Source: Leptasterias polaris
Taxonomy: Eukaryota; Echinodermata; Asteroidea; Forcipulatida; Asteriidae
DNA length: 64,000 nucleotides
Direction: 5' to 3'
Assembly: GCA_037783415.1 (NCBI GenBank)
Contig: JAZGTN010000046.1
Location: 6,702,501-6,766,500, forward strand
A program made the position numbers and the translations under genes. Each line of letters begins with the position of its first letter. Positions within the stretch are counted from its first letter, which is position 1. The notes beneath the pieces are model-generated. The model did not search any database, had not been told where the DNA came from, and was given only the letters and a program-made list of their open reading frames with translations. Below are positions 35,601 through 50,600 of the stretch, one piece after another.

Positions 35601-38600
35601 GTTTCTAATCAGGAGATTGAGGGTTCAAGTCTAGCTCTTGACACTTGTGTCCTGGAGCAAGACACACACTTTGTTCAAGTGCACCAGCCTCAAGCTCTAG
35701 TGTTTCTAATCAGGAGATTGAGGGTTCAAGTCCAGTTCTTGACACTTGTGTCCTGGAGCAAGACACACACTTTGTTCAAGTGCACCAGCCTCAAGCTCTA
35801 GTGTTTCTAATCAGGAGATTGAGGGTTCAAGTCTAGCTCTTGACACTTGTGTCCTGGAGCAAGACACACACTTTGTTCAAGTGCACCAGCCTCAAGCTGT
35901 AGTGTTTCTAATCAGGAGATTGAGGGTTCAAGTCCAGCTCTTGACACTTGTGTCCTGGAGCAAGACACACACTTTGTTCAAGTGCACCAGCCTCAAGCTG
36001 TAGTGTTTCTAATCAGGAGATTGAGGGTTCAAGTCCAGCTCTTGACACTTGTGTCCTGGAGCAAGACACACACTTTGTTCAAGTGCACCAGCCTCAAGCT
36101 CTAGTGTTTCTAATCAGGAGATTGAGGGTTCAAGTCCAGATCTTGACACTTGTGTCCTGGAGCAAGACACACACTTTGTTCAAGTGCACCAGCCTCAAGC
36201 TGTAGTGTTTCTAATCAGGAGATTGAGGGTTCAAGTCCAGCTCTTGACACTTGTGTCCTGGAGCAAGACACACACTTTGTTCAAGTGCACCAGCCTCAAG
36301 CTGTAGTGTTTCTAATCAGGAGATTGAGGGTTCAAGTCCAGCTCTTGACACTTGTGTCCTGGAGCAAGACACACACTTTGTTCAAGTGCACCAGCCTCAA
36401 GCTCTAGTGTTTCTAATCAGGAGATTGAGGGTTCAAGTCCAGCTCTTGACACTTGTGTCCTGGAGCAAGACACACACTTTGTTCAAGTGCACCAGCCTCA
36501 AGCTGTAGTGTTTCTAATCAGGAGATTGAGGGTTCAAGTCCAGCTCTTGACACTTGTGTCCTGGAGCAAGACACACACTTTGTTCAAGTGCACCAGCCTC
36601 AAGCTGTAGTGTTTCTAATCAGGAGATTGAGGGTTCAAGTCCAGCTCTTGACACTTGTGTCCTGGAGCAAGACACACACTTTGTTCAAGTGCACCAGCCT
36701 CAAGCTGTAGTGTTTCTAATCAGGAGATTGAGGGTTCAAGTCCAGCTCTTGACACTTGTGTCCTGGAGCAAGACACACACTTTGTTCAAGTGCACCAGCC
36801 TCAAGCTGTAGTGTTTCTAATCAGGAGATTGAGGGTTCAAGTCCAGCTCTTGACACTTGTGTCCTGGAGCAAGACACACACTTTGTTCAAGTGCACCAGC
36901 CTCAAGCTCTAGTGTTTCTAATCAGGAGATTGAGGGTTCAAGTCCAGCTCTTGACACTTGTGTCCTGGAGCAAGACACACACTTTGTTCAAGTGCACCAG
37001 CCTCAAGCTCTAGTGTTTCTAATCAGGAGATTGAGGGTTCAAGTCCAGCTCTTGACACTTGTGTCCTGGAGCAAGACACACACTTTGTTCAAGTGCACCA
37101 GCCTCAAGCTCTAGTGTTTCTAATCAGGAGATTGAGGGTTCAAGTCCAGCTCTTGACACTTGTGTCCTGGAGCAAGACACACACTTTGTTCAAGTGCACC
37201 AGCCTCAAGCTCTGTTGTTTCTAATCAGGAGATTGAGGGTTCAAGTCCAGCTCTTGACACTTGTGTCCTGGAGCAAGACACACACTTTGTTCAAGTGCAC
37301 CAGCCTCAAGCTCTAGTGTTTCTAATCAGGAGATTGAGGGTTCAAGTCCAGCTCTTGACACTTGTGTCCTGGAGCAAGACACACACTTTGTTCAAGTGCA
37401 CCAGCCTCAAGCTCTAGTGTTTCTAATCAGGAGATTGAGGGTTCAAGTCCAGCTCTTGACACTTGTGTCCTGGAGCAAGACACACACTTTGTTCAAGTGC
37501 ACCAGCCTCAAGCTCTAGTGTTTCTAATCAGGAGATTGAGGGTTCAAGTCCAGCTCTTGACACTTGTGTCCTGGAGCAAGACACACACTTTGTTCAAGTG
37601 CACCAGCCTCAAGCTGTAGTGTTTCTAATCAGGAGATTGAGGGTTCAAGTCCAGCTCTTGACACTTGTGTCCTGGAGCAAGACACACACTTTGTTCAAGT
37701 GCACCAGCCTCAAGCTCTAGTGTTTCTAATCAGGAGATTGAGGGTTCAAGTCCAGCTCTTGACACTTGTGTCCTGGAGCAAGACACACACTTTGTTCAAG
37801 TGCACCAGCCTCAAGCTCTAGTGTTTCTAATCAGGAGATTGAGGGTTCAAGTCCAGCTCTTGACACTTGTGTCCTGGAGCAAGACACACACTTTGTTCAA
37901 GTGCACCAGCCTCAAGCTCTAGTGTTTCTAATCAGGAGATTGAGGGTTCAAGTCCAGCTCTTGACACACACTTTGTTCAAGCACCTTTGATACCTTATCA
38001 GTTAATGTTTAATATTTATATTTTTATCCGTCCTGTAATTGGCGCTTGCGCTGTTTTGGATGTTGAATAAAATAAAATTAAAATAAAATAAAGTAGACAT
38101 GTGCACTTTACCAGACTCTGGTTTTATTATTACTATTGATTGAAATCTTAATAATACAGATGATTATAGTATTCGTTTTGTTTTGGTTATCATAATCAGT
38201 ACACATAGTGATGCATATTTAAACACAACAATGTCATTAATCAGTTCAATTGTAGTGAGAAGTTATCCTGCCTGTCAATTTTAAGAAAATAAGATCTATA
38301 AAGAATAACAAAATCCAAACTTGGTCTTCAAAATTGAGTTTGATTTTTGGAAGGTATGAGGCCCTGAGTTACGAGGCCATAGATTGATTCCATGTTGAGA
38401 TGACCTTCCAAACCACTTTATTTAGCAAATAACTGAAAATAACTGCTAAAACTAAGAAAATCAAGTTTCATTTTTTTAAGTGCAGAGATGAGTTACGTAA
38501 AGAATCGGATCAACTGAAGAAAGAATTAAGGGGATCAAAGAAGAGGAATAATGATGACAAGAGTAAGGAGGAGGTTAACAAACGACCAGGAAGTGACCAT

Positions 38601-41600
38601 GAAGAGGAGGAGAAAACAAAAGGTCAGTAGCATTACTCGCTACTCACTACTAATGACTCATTACTCACTACCCATTACTCATTACTTATGACCACTCACT
38701 CATGACTCATTACTTGTGACTCGTTACGCATAAATCATTATTCATATCACTCTTTACTGTTTACTCACAACTCATGACTCACTACTCATGACGCAAGACT
38801 CACTACTCATGACGCATGACTCACTACTCATGACGCATGACTCACTACTCATGCATGACTCACTACTCATGATGCAAGACTCATGACTCACTATTCATGA
38901 CGCATGACTCACTACTCATGACGCAAGACTCATGACTCACTATTCATGACGCATGACTCACTACTCATGACTCACTATTCATGACGCATGACTCACTACT
39001 CATGACGCACGACTCACTACTCATGACGCAAGACTCACTACTCATGACGCAAGACTCATGACTCACTATTCATGACGCACTATTCATGACGCATGACTCA
39101 CTACTCATGACGCATGACTCACTACTCATGACGCATGACTCATGACTCACTATTCATGACGCATGACTCATGACTCACTATTCATGACGCATGACTCATG
39201 ACTCACTACTCATGACGCATGACTCATCACTCACTATTCATGACTCATGACGCATGACTCACTACTCATGGCGCAAGACTCATGACTCACTATTCATGAC
39301 GCATGACTCACTACTCATGATGCATGACTCGCTACTCATGATGTAAGACTCATGACTCATTATTTGTTATTTAGTACTAATTTCTGGTTACTCGTGACTC
39401 ATTACTCGTGACTTGTGATTTGGACCAATGACTCATGACTCATTACTGGTTACTCGTCACTCAAGACTCACAACTCATTAATCATTTCTCATTACTCATA
39501 CAATACTCGACAATAGAAACATTGCTTGGTGTTAACAGTCCTCTTTTTGCCAGTGTTCTCAAAATGTACAAGGAAAAGTTTCTGCATGGAACATGCACCT
39601 GAGAATTTGATTTAAATATACAGTTGCACACAACTGCTTTTAAACAAACACTGCACCAATTTATAATATAATTACTTTGCCTTTACTACAACATTGAAGT
39701 ATTCAAACAAGTACATTAAGTGATGTTTTTTTTATAACAGTGATATTTCAAGCATATTTAAAAGTAAATAATTTGCCCTGAATGTTTTCACACTCATATT
39801 TAAATGCAATGCATTATTATATATTATATGATAGGTACTGAGCAAACTAATGACATGCTGTCAGAGTTTCGTCAGCAGAAGAAGAAGTTCAGACAGATGA
39901 AGAAAAGTCAAGTGATTGGTAACAACAGAGAGCAACAGGTTAGTATTACAGTCATGGCTAGAATGGGATCTGAACACTTCATATGTTTGTGCATGGAAAG
40001 TAAACTTAATTTAATTGTATGATATAATGGTAATATTAGTATCACATATTAGTGCGAGTGATGTACGGAAAAACAGCCCTTCCAAGAATGCCACGCATGC
40101 GCGTGTGACAGCAAATTTATTTTCTAGCAAATGTGATATACAGCTCAAAATAATGCAATATGCAGAGGGTAGAACAGCTCAGTGCTCAGGGTGATATATG
40201 GATAGTGCAATATGATATAATATCACATTGTTGTTGCTATGGATTGACCAATGAAAATCATGGATTAAAGTTTCTTTATAAACATCATCACCTTCATCAT
40301 CATAGGGTGTTATGTTCTCATAGGAGGTTGAGTACAATAGATCTACTACAATGTCTGTCTTGAGCCAAGGGTTGTACTCCCAGTTAAACTGCATCACTTG
40401 TCCTCCCAGTTTCCGCTTGGCCATCTTCGTGCTCTTTGTCTTTCTAGTTTGCAATATATCTCTGTCTTAATGATGTCATCCACCATGTAGTCATTTTGTG
40501 TGGCTGGAGTAATTTTTCCTCTATGACCATAAAGTCCTCATTAGTTTGGTTTCTTTTGGGTCCATGAGGTACGTCGTATTATCATCTGATAGTCAAAGAA
40601 TTAAGAAAGCACTTAATTGCCAAAGGGTACAGGGTGCTTCTTTGCAAACAGTTAAGGACTGCAGTGATTTTATTAAATGAAGATACCAGTAAATGTGAGC
40701 TTTTATAACCTGTCTGGTTGCTATTGACTCTGTCTGGTGTTGTGAGGGCGCCCTACAAGCTGATCAGAGAGAGCCGGTGCTGGTTGCTGGGGACCATTGT
40801 GTGTGATATAGAGTTATAGTTTATTAAATGTATATGTTGCATAGTTTATCTTTTACAGGATACATCTTTTCTACCAAGTACATAAACTCATTATCTCAAA
40901 AAGAAAAAATGCAAGATCCTAAAAGTATAATTTGCTTATGTGTGGCATTTGTCCTGCTGTGAGGCAGCCACTGTTTATGGGTTCTTGTACATGTACATGA
41001 ACTTGTATGAAAACTTCCTGCAGGTAACTAGTAGAAGTGGTTGGGATACAAACTACTGCCTATCCCTTCCAAGATGTTCAACGATATTGATTATTACTGA
41101 TTGTGACGGGTGTAGGCCATTCGCCAACACACACAAGTGTGTATACGCCTGCAATCGTGGACCTCCTATTGTCCCTCTTTTGTTTATACTCTAACTTTTT
41201 TGCAACAGCTCCCATTGGTTTTGTACACGTTTTCCAACCGTGGACCTTTCCCGAACCGTGGACCTATTGTCCTCTTTTGTTATAGGTCCCCGGTTTGAAT
41301 GTGTATACCTACTCACTTCTTCTGATCACATGTTGTTTAGTGCTTGTTCTGCTGCCCATTCAATCATGTAGCCTCACAACCTTCAGTGCTGTCTAAATCA
41401 CAGCAAAGATCAGCCAGAAAGGAAACACATGTTCAAGCAATATCAGTGAATGTTATGAACCATCTATAGATGTTATCACTAGACTATGGACACTGAATAT
41501 GACAAAATTTTCACAGGTCGACTATGTGGTGTGTATGTTGAAAACTAGAGGATCGGAATGAATGTACTCTTCCAAAGAAAATGTATTGTTCCTTTTAGAT

Positions 41601-44600
41601 TATAACTTTAGACAAAGCTTGTACATGTAAATACATGTATGTGCACAGTCTTCAGTCTGTTTTCCCCCGTATTTATTCTTCTGTGTCTTTTAACGGACAT
41701 TTCCATCCTCGGTAACTAAAGCAGTTTCTGAGTTGTAATGCTTTTTTGCTATAAATACTTGAAAGCATTTACATCGGAGGGATTTATAAGGTTTTGCCTC
41801 TGTACTGCAGATACTGTCATCTTTTAACACCTTGCATTGTACATGCCATTGCAAAGCCATCTGATTCTAATGATGCATGCTTTATGCATCGTCATGACCT
41901 ATTAATACTCAATCCTGTTTATGGTGATCGGCCAACAAACATCAAGATCTGAAACACCCACTTGCAATCTTATCCAATTTCTAGTGACTAAGTATCAAGC
42001 ATTACGACATGTACGTGAGTATCAAGCATTACGACATGTACGTGAGTTCAGGAGATACATATTTATTTGTGTCACTATTTTTTATTGACCAAGTAGGTTT
42101 TTGGAAGATAGATATTTTCAAACTGCTTTATCTCATCTTGGGGAGTCTCAATATCATGAAGAAGTGTTTTCATTTTAAGCTTACTTTTTACTTTGCGCTT
42201 GAAAACCAAGGAAGAAATATTAATTGCTTATTCAAACATGACTTTAAACAAACTCTGTATGGCAGACCCTGCATGCCAAGAATAATAATAATATTAATAA
42301 TAGTGGCTTCTTATATAGCGCTCATATCCGTCATTCAGTGACGCTCAAGGCACTTCAACAGTCAGTACTTTTCTGCAAGGTATACGTGGAGCTATGTTTT
42401 GGAAGTGTGAGACCTATTCCTTTAAATAGCACCATGTAATGGTTTACAAAGTGCTGTGGCGCAATATGCAGCCATTCATGAACTAAAAGCCCATGAACTA
42501 AGAGCCCATCCTGTATTTTTTTATATTTTATTTTTTTGAATGAATTTGATTCTAGCTCTCCTTATGGAGGGGAACTGCAAGTTACCAGGTCCACTTATTT
42601 TCATATTAGAAACTTAGAAGTAACCCCAAGGTCAACAATAAAAAAGTGATACTTTGTTAAAAATTTGTAATTTATATGTCAGCCTCAAATTTCAAGTTAT
42701 GATAAAGCCTGTCATAATGTTGTTTTTATTTTTGATAATAGATTGAATGGAAGGAAGTTGAAATTGATATTCCTGTTGAATTTAACTTTGATAACAACGA
42801 TCAGACTTACTTCTTGTTACTTTGCAAACTTTCTGGCAAATTGTATACCGTTTCCACGTAAAGCAAGCAAATTAATGGGCCAAGAAAGTTTCGCAGGTAC
42901 AGGTTTCAGCCAAGGGCACATTTGATGTGTATTCTTTGTGGCTGTTTCCCTGCAAGTTGTGTCTAAGCAACTCAATTTGTTTCAGCACTATCAACTCTTT
43001 GAAACTCTGATTTGGACTGCAGTTTTGATAACTCACTTTGCTGAAGGATATTCTTACACAAATTTTAAACATCCTGTGCCATTCTCTTATCAATCATGCG
43101 CAACTGTCACCTTTTTTCCTAATTCTCTGTTTTGTGTAACATATATGTAGTTGAGAGTAATTTCTGTGCCATGTTTCTTGTTATTGTACCTTGTCAATGT
43201 TGTTTATCAGATCGATGAATCACTCTCATGCCAAATATGTTTCCAGTCAAGATATGATAGAGGTAGACCAGGCTGTTGTTTGTTCATTCATTTTTTCACC
43301 AACAAATTATGATTGAAAACAGCTTCTAGTTTTTCTGTCTCTGATAAAATAAAAATTGGAACAAAATATGTGCTCTTGGCATCTGTTTTTATAAGTATAT
43401 TGTTTGTTAGTTGAGAGTTTGACTACATGAATTTTGCATAGTTAGATAGACCAGTTTGTTATCGGACCCTCCCGTAAATTTGGATTAAACAGCTTCTTAG
43501 ATAATTAAAACCGCCTGTCTTTGTTATTTGTAACATCCAAAACCTGTACATGTAGGTTTTCATTAATACTTTAGCCCCTTTCATCAGTTATGCACAAATG
43601 GGCATTTTTTGTTTGTAGGAAAATAGTGCATTACTGCAGGGGTTTTTTAAACTGGAAAGGTTGTTGTGGGCTTTCATTTTGCTTAAATTCAGGATTCAAA
43701 TCCACTTATTTGTGTCTTTATTAATATTTGTTCAAAGAGACTTGATTTGATTGGAAGCAAAACATGTTGAAGTTAAATAAGTTAATTTGTGTCTGCTCAG
43801 TTTAATCCAAACTGGCTGCATTGTATCAGTTGAATTGCTTTTCCAACCTGTCATGTATGATTAGTATCAGTTTTGGTGATTTGTCTGTAATATAAACAAT
43901 CAGCAAATTATAAGGATATCTGTCTTTCATCAACAAGAACAAACTACTTTTAGATTTTGGGGCTTCAAAAGTGATGTAAAATACAGGCATCCTGGTGAAA
44001 TATCTAGAATTGTAGAAAGCAATGGGATCTTGTTCCTAATAAGATTTTATTTGTAAAGGATTGAAAACGTTTGCCTCAGTCAGGAAAGCTCTTTAACAAA
44101 CAAAAAATAATAAAGGAAACATCATTTTAAAACTGTCAAAAGTAAAAGATCTTATAGTATTGAGAGATATTCAGTTAGATGCAGGCTCCAGTAAGTCTGC
44201 CGGTTAAAATAGACCAAAGTCTTTATGGCTCTTTGCATGTAGATTGTTAAGGCAATAGCAGGAAGTGTATTAAAGTAGAGTCCTTTGAGCATAGCAACAT
44301 AATTAACAAGATAACAGACTCGCGTCAGCGGAGATGTGGAAAAATGCACACGGGAACAAATAAGGTCTTTCCTATGTTTGTGCTTCTCTCTCATGGGCCA
44401 ATGATCTCACAGGAATAGATGCTGAGTGGCCAGGTGTTTATATCAATTATCAATATTGCAAGCAGCTCAGCATGATATGTTTACTCAGTACGTGTACAAT
44501 ACCCAGAGCATGAAACATTTTTTATACTTGCGAAGATCTGGAAATATATTTGTACTCAACCTTGTTATTTTGTAATATCCATCAATATAAATGACAAAAG

Positions 44601-47600
44601 GGTAATTGTGTAACAGAAGCAGGACGGTGAAAAATGTGTTATTCTTTTCACTCTTTTACCTCCTGACTGCTTCTTTCACACCAGCAGACTTGTTTATGTG
44701 TTGTGTTGTCATTTACCATTTGAGAAAGAATTCTGCTTGGGTTGAAACGCAAGGCTGTCAACAAATTTTGCATCCTTCAATAGCGTACATTAATGTTAAG
44801 TCTTTTAGATTTTATCTTGAGCTAACCTGAAAAAGATTCAGTTTGAGGTTTCTAAGTGGATTAAGATGTCAGTTTCAGGCAATTTCAGGTTTTAAAATTG
44901 TTTGTGACCTTTTTTAAAAGCATGTATGCTATTGATCTGCTATTGATATATATAATCACTTTTGAACAGTTCAATATGAATAGGAAACGTGGGTAGCTGG
45001 TGGTATAATGACTTTGCTTAAAATGCTCATGACAACAATAACCTATATATTGATAAGAGTATAAGTGAGGCAAATAGTTAGTGATGCTTGGATTGAGATC
45101 AGTAGTCTGGCAGACTTGGTTTGCTGAAAACAAGTGGTCATGTGACTGTATGGATTTCTGAACCAGTTGTTAACAAGTCTTTAATTTGGCTTGTTTTGTG
45201 GCAGTTGAACTCTGAATTCACCAATCAGTCATTGTTATTAATGGTTTATTTATTTCATCATTACTGAGTAAAAAGTCACTCGCAGTAAAACTACTGAATT
45301 ATGGTCTCTTATGTACAATAGGTAGTTAATACAAGAAAGAGCAGTAAACGACAAGATGCACGTAAACGACAAGATGCACATAAACAACAAAAAAGACAAA
45401 AGAATAACATAGCCCAGTACTCTCAATACACAGATTAAGAAAACATTGCATTAAGATAAAAGTTTAAAAACAGGTCACAGTCAGGTCTCAGATGAACATC
45501 AGGCAATTCACAACAGCAACCAACACAAGAACAGAAAGTCATTTAAATCAGGAAAAATTGTTTATTTTCTTATTGTAGAATCAAAAAGAACATACATTTG
45601 CAGTTTTTAGTGTTTGTGTATCTTGGGTATTGTAATGTGAAGATAGGATGTTTAATCTTTCAGCTGGTTATGATCCAAATGGGGAATTCAGAGTTTACCC
45701 TTAACCTTTTCAGTGACTAGCCAGCAGGATCAGTAAGCAGGTCAATTCACTAGTCCACCAACTTTTTGACTTATCCATACTTCATATTGAATGAGGATGC
45801 TTTTCAAAACTAAACTGTTCAGCCAGACCACTTGGAGAGAATTCTGACTGGTCCTCTGGTTTTTTAACTGGCTTTTGGCCAGTGGACCACTGTTATGGGT
45901 GACTCTGGGGATTCCATGCCAACAATACCTGTTGTGATCTGACCAATCCATGTACGTTTAGGTGGGGCTAACTACTCATTGACTATGAGACTCACTGGAT
46001 CACTAAAGCTGATTGCAGATCTCAAATTATTGAAGTTATTTCAAGGCCTGTTTGGTTAGATCATGGAGGAGGTTTAGATATGATTAGATGGTTAGATACT
46101 TGCAGTTAGTTCTTCCAACCCATTGGTATGCAGGCAAATAGATAGGCTCATTCATTTATACACTGATGACTTGAAGAGCTTGACCAAGTATAATACACTT
46201 GGTCCTTTGTGTTCCTGGTCCCATGAATAAACATTTAACTCAAGACTAATTTAGTATTTGCAGACTTTTGATTTGTAAGTGTGTACATGTAGGTACATGT
46301 ACATGTGCTTTAAAGGACAAGACACAAAAAATACACCCCAAATATATTTTGATCTTCTTTTATAAAGAAGATTTTGTTTCCCCTGAATTCTTTTTCTATC
46401 AAATTGTTTTTTGACAGGATATTTCTAAAGGAACTTAAATATCTTGACTTTCTTACAGCATTGACTGCCATTGCAGTAAAGTGGGAAATTACTTTAAAAA
46501 TCCGTCTACCTTCCACGAGCCTTAGGCCCTGGATGTTAGGTTAAGAGTCTTCATCACTCACAACTAGTATTTTTGCCAAGTAGCACCCTCATGCAAGAAG
46601 GGTTGCACCATGTCTTGGTGCTAACTCATGCTTGACGACATGACTGTCAGGGAAATTAACCCTAATTACATCAAATTCACACCCTATTGCAATAATTAAT
46701 GGTGTTTTCCTTACATTGACAGACAGCATTACCTATTAAGGCACTTGTCCTAGGGTACCCGCTATTAAAGCACCAGTGAAGATGATTAATTTGGTTATAG
46801 TTTTGTGTGTACAGAAAAGGTTCATTGAGGTAGAATGGTTGAAGATGACACAGTCAAGATCAGACAGGGTGTGTGTAGAGACGACTTCTTACACCTCGGA
46901 CGAGTCAGTTATTTATTTTTGCGTTCAGCTTAGATTGGTTGATTAGGGCTGATTGCTTAAGGGAGGGATCATTCTATTAAGATGGTTGTCTGTAATGATA
47001 GGTGTGCAAACATGAGTTGAATACCCACTGAATAATGTCAATGGCGTGTCGTGGCAGAGTGGTCTAGTTCACTGGACCCAGACTCTGGTGTTGTCAGCAG
47101 CAGAGTGTGGGTTCAAATCCCGGTCATGAAACTTGTGCCCTTGAGCAAGGCATGTAACCATAATTGCTTCGTAAAAAGTTGGAAAGGTAGTGCATTCTAG
47201 TGGGATTTGAGGCATCAATGTACATTTGGTTTGCGGTAACACCATGTGTATATCTACTTGCTATGTAGATAATGTTCTTTTGATAACTTTTCTTGCTATT
47301 TATTCTACTGCCGCGGAGTAGATTTTTCAGAATTTGGGAGACTTTGGGAGACCTTTCAGTTATGAAAAGAACTGTCCTGCAGTGCATTCTTTTCTACCAG
47401 CCAGGCTCCTACTGGTTGATACCGGCATGCCTACATTCTTACGGACTGTGAACGGGGGATAACCTTGTTTCAGCCCCAGGAGTAGGTGGCAACTTGCCCC
47501 TGGTGACAGTTGATTTGGGTCGACTGCCAAAATCAGTTAAGTGTAGCTCTCACCATGAAATGGCCGTCCATGGCCTTGTGATTTAAGGCGATCTATCAGG

Positions 47601-50600
47601 GTTTTTTAAATGGATAAGGCAATGTGTGTTGTTATGTTTTGTCAATATTAGAAACATCATAGGTAATTGTCAGGAGAACCACCTTCTACAATTCAGTTGG
47701 GAGCTTTATTGATTTGAATTTGATTTCCCTCCGCTCAAATATTTTGCAAAAAATAAGTTAGTGGCCTGATGTTTCGACCCTAGCAGAGTCTTTCTCGAAG
47801 GCTAAATGACAAAACAACATACATACAAGCATACAGGAGGTACAAGGCCTCCTTGCTTGTACCTCCTGTATGCTTGTATGTGTGTTGTGTGTTGTCATTA
47901 AGCCTTCGAGAAAGACTCTGCTTGGGTCGAAACGTCAGGCCACTAACTTATTTTTTGCATTTATACCTTAGGTCCGTTTGGTTGGTAAGCAGTTTGCAAC
48001 AGCTAATTCTATTTTATCAAATATTTTGAAGTAATAATATTTTTTCATCTGTATCATTTCATGCTTAACACTGATTTAAATGTTTGCTATCCTAGATAAG
48101 TTCTTTGTGTAGGTCATTACAAGATGCTGTGCTTTGTTGAAGACAATTTCTTCATGTTTCTGTTTTGTGTCATTTACAGCAATATTAAGCAAAGTTTACT
48201 CAGTCTTGAGGGAGATTGTGGATAAACCCAATGCAGTAAAGCTTGTGTGCATAAAACTATTGCAATTCAGTGACATGGCCATGGCATTGAATTGCTGATT
48301 CAGGAGCATTTTCTTTCAGTAAAGCTTCCTTAAGTTATCAAAAAATTGTTAGTGTAGGATCTAGTTAGTCTTTGGGTTTTGGGTTGGGTTTTTTCATTTC
48401 TCAACCAGAGTTCATGAGAAGAAAGATCTGATGGCTGAAATGAAATAAATTAGTTATGAAGCTGAGTCATTTGAGTAAAACATGAAGCAGGTTCTGTGGT
48501 ATGAGTGCACAAAAATAGCACAAATCATGAAAACTTGTTCAGTAAAGTAAAACAGTGCCCTCATGTGTCACATGTAAGATGGCACTCTGTGCATACTGCT
48601 GCATCAGGGTTAATGCTGAGTGAGGTTTGATGAGTAGGCATGCCTCCAGGATTTAACAGCTTAGACCCAGTGATAAACCCAATGAATGACAAGAATGATT
48701 GCAAAGGATTTCTAGCTCATGTGCCAGCCATTCTGTCTACCCATCGGCAACTTACTACATCATGCAAACCCCCTGGGGAATACATGTAGTATTCAAGCCT
48801 TAACCATCAGCTGCTTCTTGATCCACCCTCCCCTTCTCCTTATCTTGGAAGTTAATTTTTATTCTGGACCCTTGAAAAAAAATGCATATTTAACTTTTAA
48901 GAATAAAGTAAGATTTTGAGCATTAATGTTTGATTGATTTGAGCATGGAGGAAGGAAATTTGGTTTCAGTGAAGGGCTGAATTTCAGGCAAGTAAAATTG
49001 ATGAAATGTTGTTATGTTGAAACTTAACCATCTGGAACCTCTTTTGCCCTGGGGTATCATGTCACTTCTGTTTAGTGGACAGATTTAAGATACCAAGTCT
49101 GTTGACCAAGTCAAGTAGAATTGCTAACAGACTAAGTGTGGTCATTTGAAGTCAATATTGTTTCCTTAACATGGAGGGGAAGCCTAGAGCAGTCACTTTT
49201 AAAGTTAGGGTCATACAATGGTAATTAATCCAAATATTAATGACCATCAAAACATACTAGGTGAGAAGCACTGCAGCTGTTGATAGTCAAAACTATTTTG
49301 AGGAAGTTTTCCATTCAAAGTATTGATAGTTTTTTTACCCCAAAACATTTGAATCTGAGAAACAAATTGTGCATGAATCGTTTGTCTCAGATTTCGGAGG
49401 GTTGGTGTTAACTCAGGAATGCTTCAGCTAGAGATGCGGCAGTTGTACCCGCTTTACGTCTCTAAGCGTGGATGGATGCGACGTTCTTGTGAAAATACAG
49501 TGCCATTTCTTTTCCCGCTGTTTTCTCAACATTCAGCTGAAAATTTCACTTGTGACTTTTGGTGTATGTTTGCGTATAAATCAGCATTATGTTGAAAAAA
49601 AATAATCTTTGACCCTACATGTAAATGTTTATCGACAAAGATTGCATGGAATTTTCTTCGAACAGGTTAAGATTTGATCGAACAACTTAACGGTCTCTGC
49701 CATATTACAGCAATTTGAAATAAACCACATTGATAATTAAAAACATAACAGTAAGCAAATACTCAGGGGTAAGTTTCTGTCGTAAAAGTCTACAATGTGA
49801 ACTTAGGAAAACGAGGAGAATAAGATCCATTCATACCACCTGGAGTTATTCAAGTGATGACTGGCCTGCCTTTTTATTACAGTAGCTACATGTAGTCCAC
49901 AACAAGGTGCAACATTGGGATAGTAACAGTGAAGAATGTCTTTTACTATGATGGTGTTATGTATAATGGATTACCCCATAGAGCAAAATGGTCATATTGA
50001 TAACAAAATATGATCTTCTATTTAACCTAAATCATTCCAAATCTGAGTTCTGGATAATGCTGTCAAAAGTCATCCTAGTACCCAAATTTATTCTGAATGG
50101 TGAGGGAAAGCTGAAGCTCACAACTTTAAATATTCAAAATATTTTCAAACAGTCTGGTATCCTTCTCTGACGAAGTGATCACTCAATTACTACCGTCGGC
50201 AACTTGGTGATCTGTGAGGTGTTTGCATTTCACCAACAAGGTGTGCTTTTTTGTTGGCAAGGTGATCACAACAACTTTGAAATCACAAACATGATGCTAA
50301 TCTGCGGCTAGTACTAGTAGTGCAAAGTACATCAATCTAGTGATCCCTTCTACATGTATGATGATGAGATGACCACAATCTAGTGATCCCTTCTACATGT
50401 ATGATGATGAGATGACCACAATCTAGTGATCCCTTCTACATGTATGATGATGAGATGACCACAATCTAGTGATCCCTTCTACATGTATGATGATGAGATG
50501 ACCACAATCTAGTGATCCCTTCTACATGTATGATGATGAGATGACCACAATCTAGTGATCCCTTCTACATGTATGATGATGAGATGACCACAATCTAGTG

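Noticed and set aside
35271..37981. CRISPR-like array
   Set aside because: Units are contiguous and lack unique spacers, and the genome is eukaryotic. The same applies to the arrays at 50331-50937 and 55630-60174.
35342..38070. Serial 63-88-codon open frames through the 101-bp array
   Set aside because: They recur every 101 bp as periodic artefacts. The period is not a multiple of three and each frame stops in the same place.
40179..40454. 91-codon minus-strand frame as a gene
   Set aside because: It overlaps dispersed repeat B, shared with 60880-61145, and shows no domain.
47041..47130. Functional tRNA-Leu gene
   Set aside because: The A-box and B-box fit, but the acceptor stem does not pair and the sequence continues into a SINE body.
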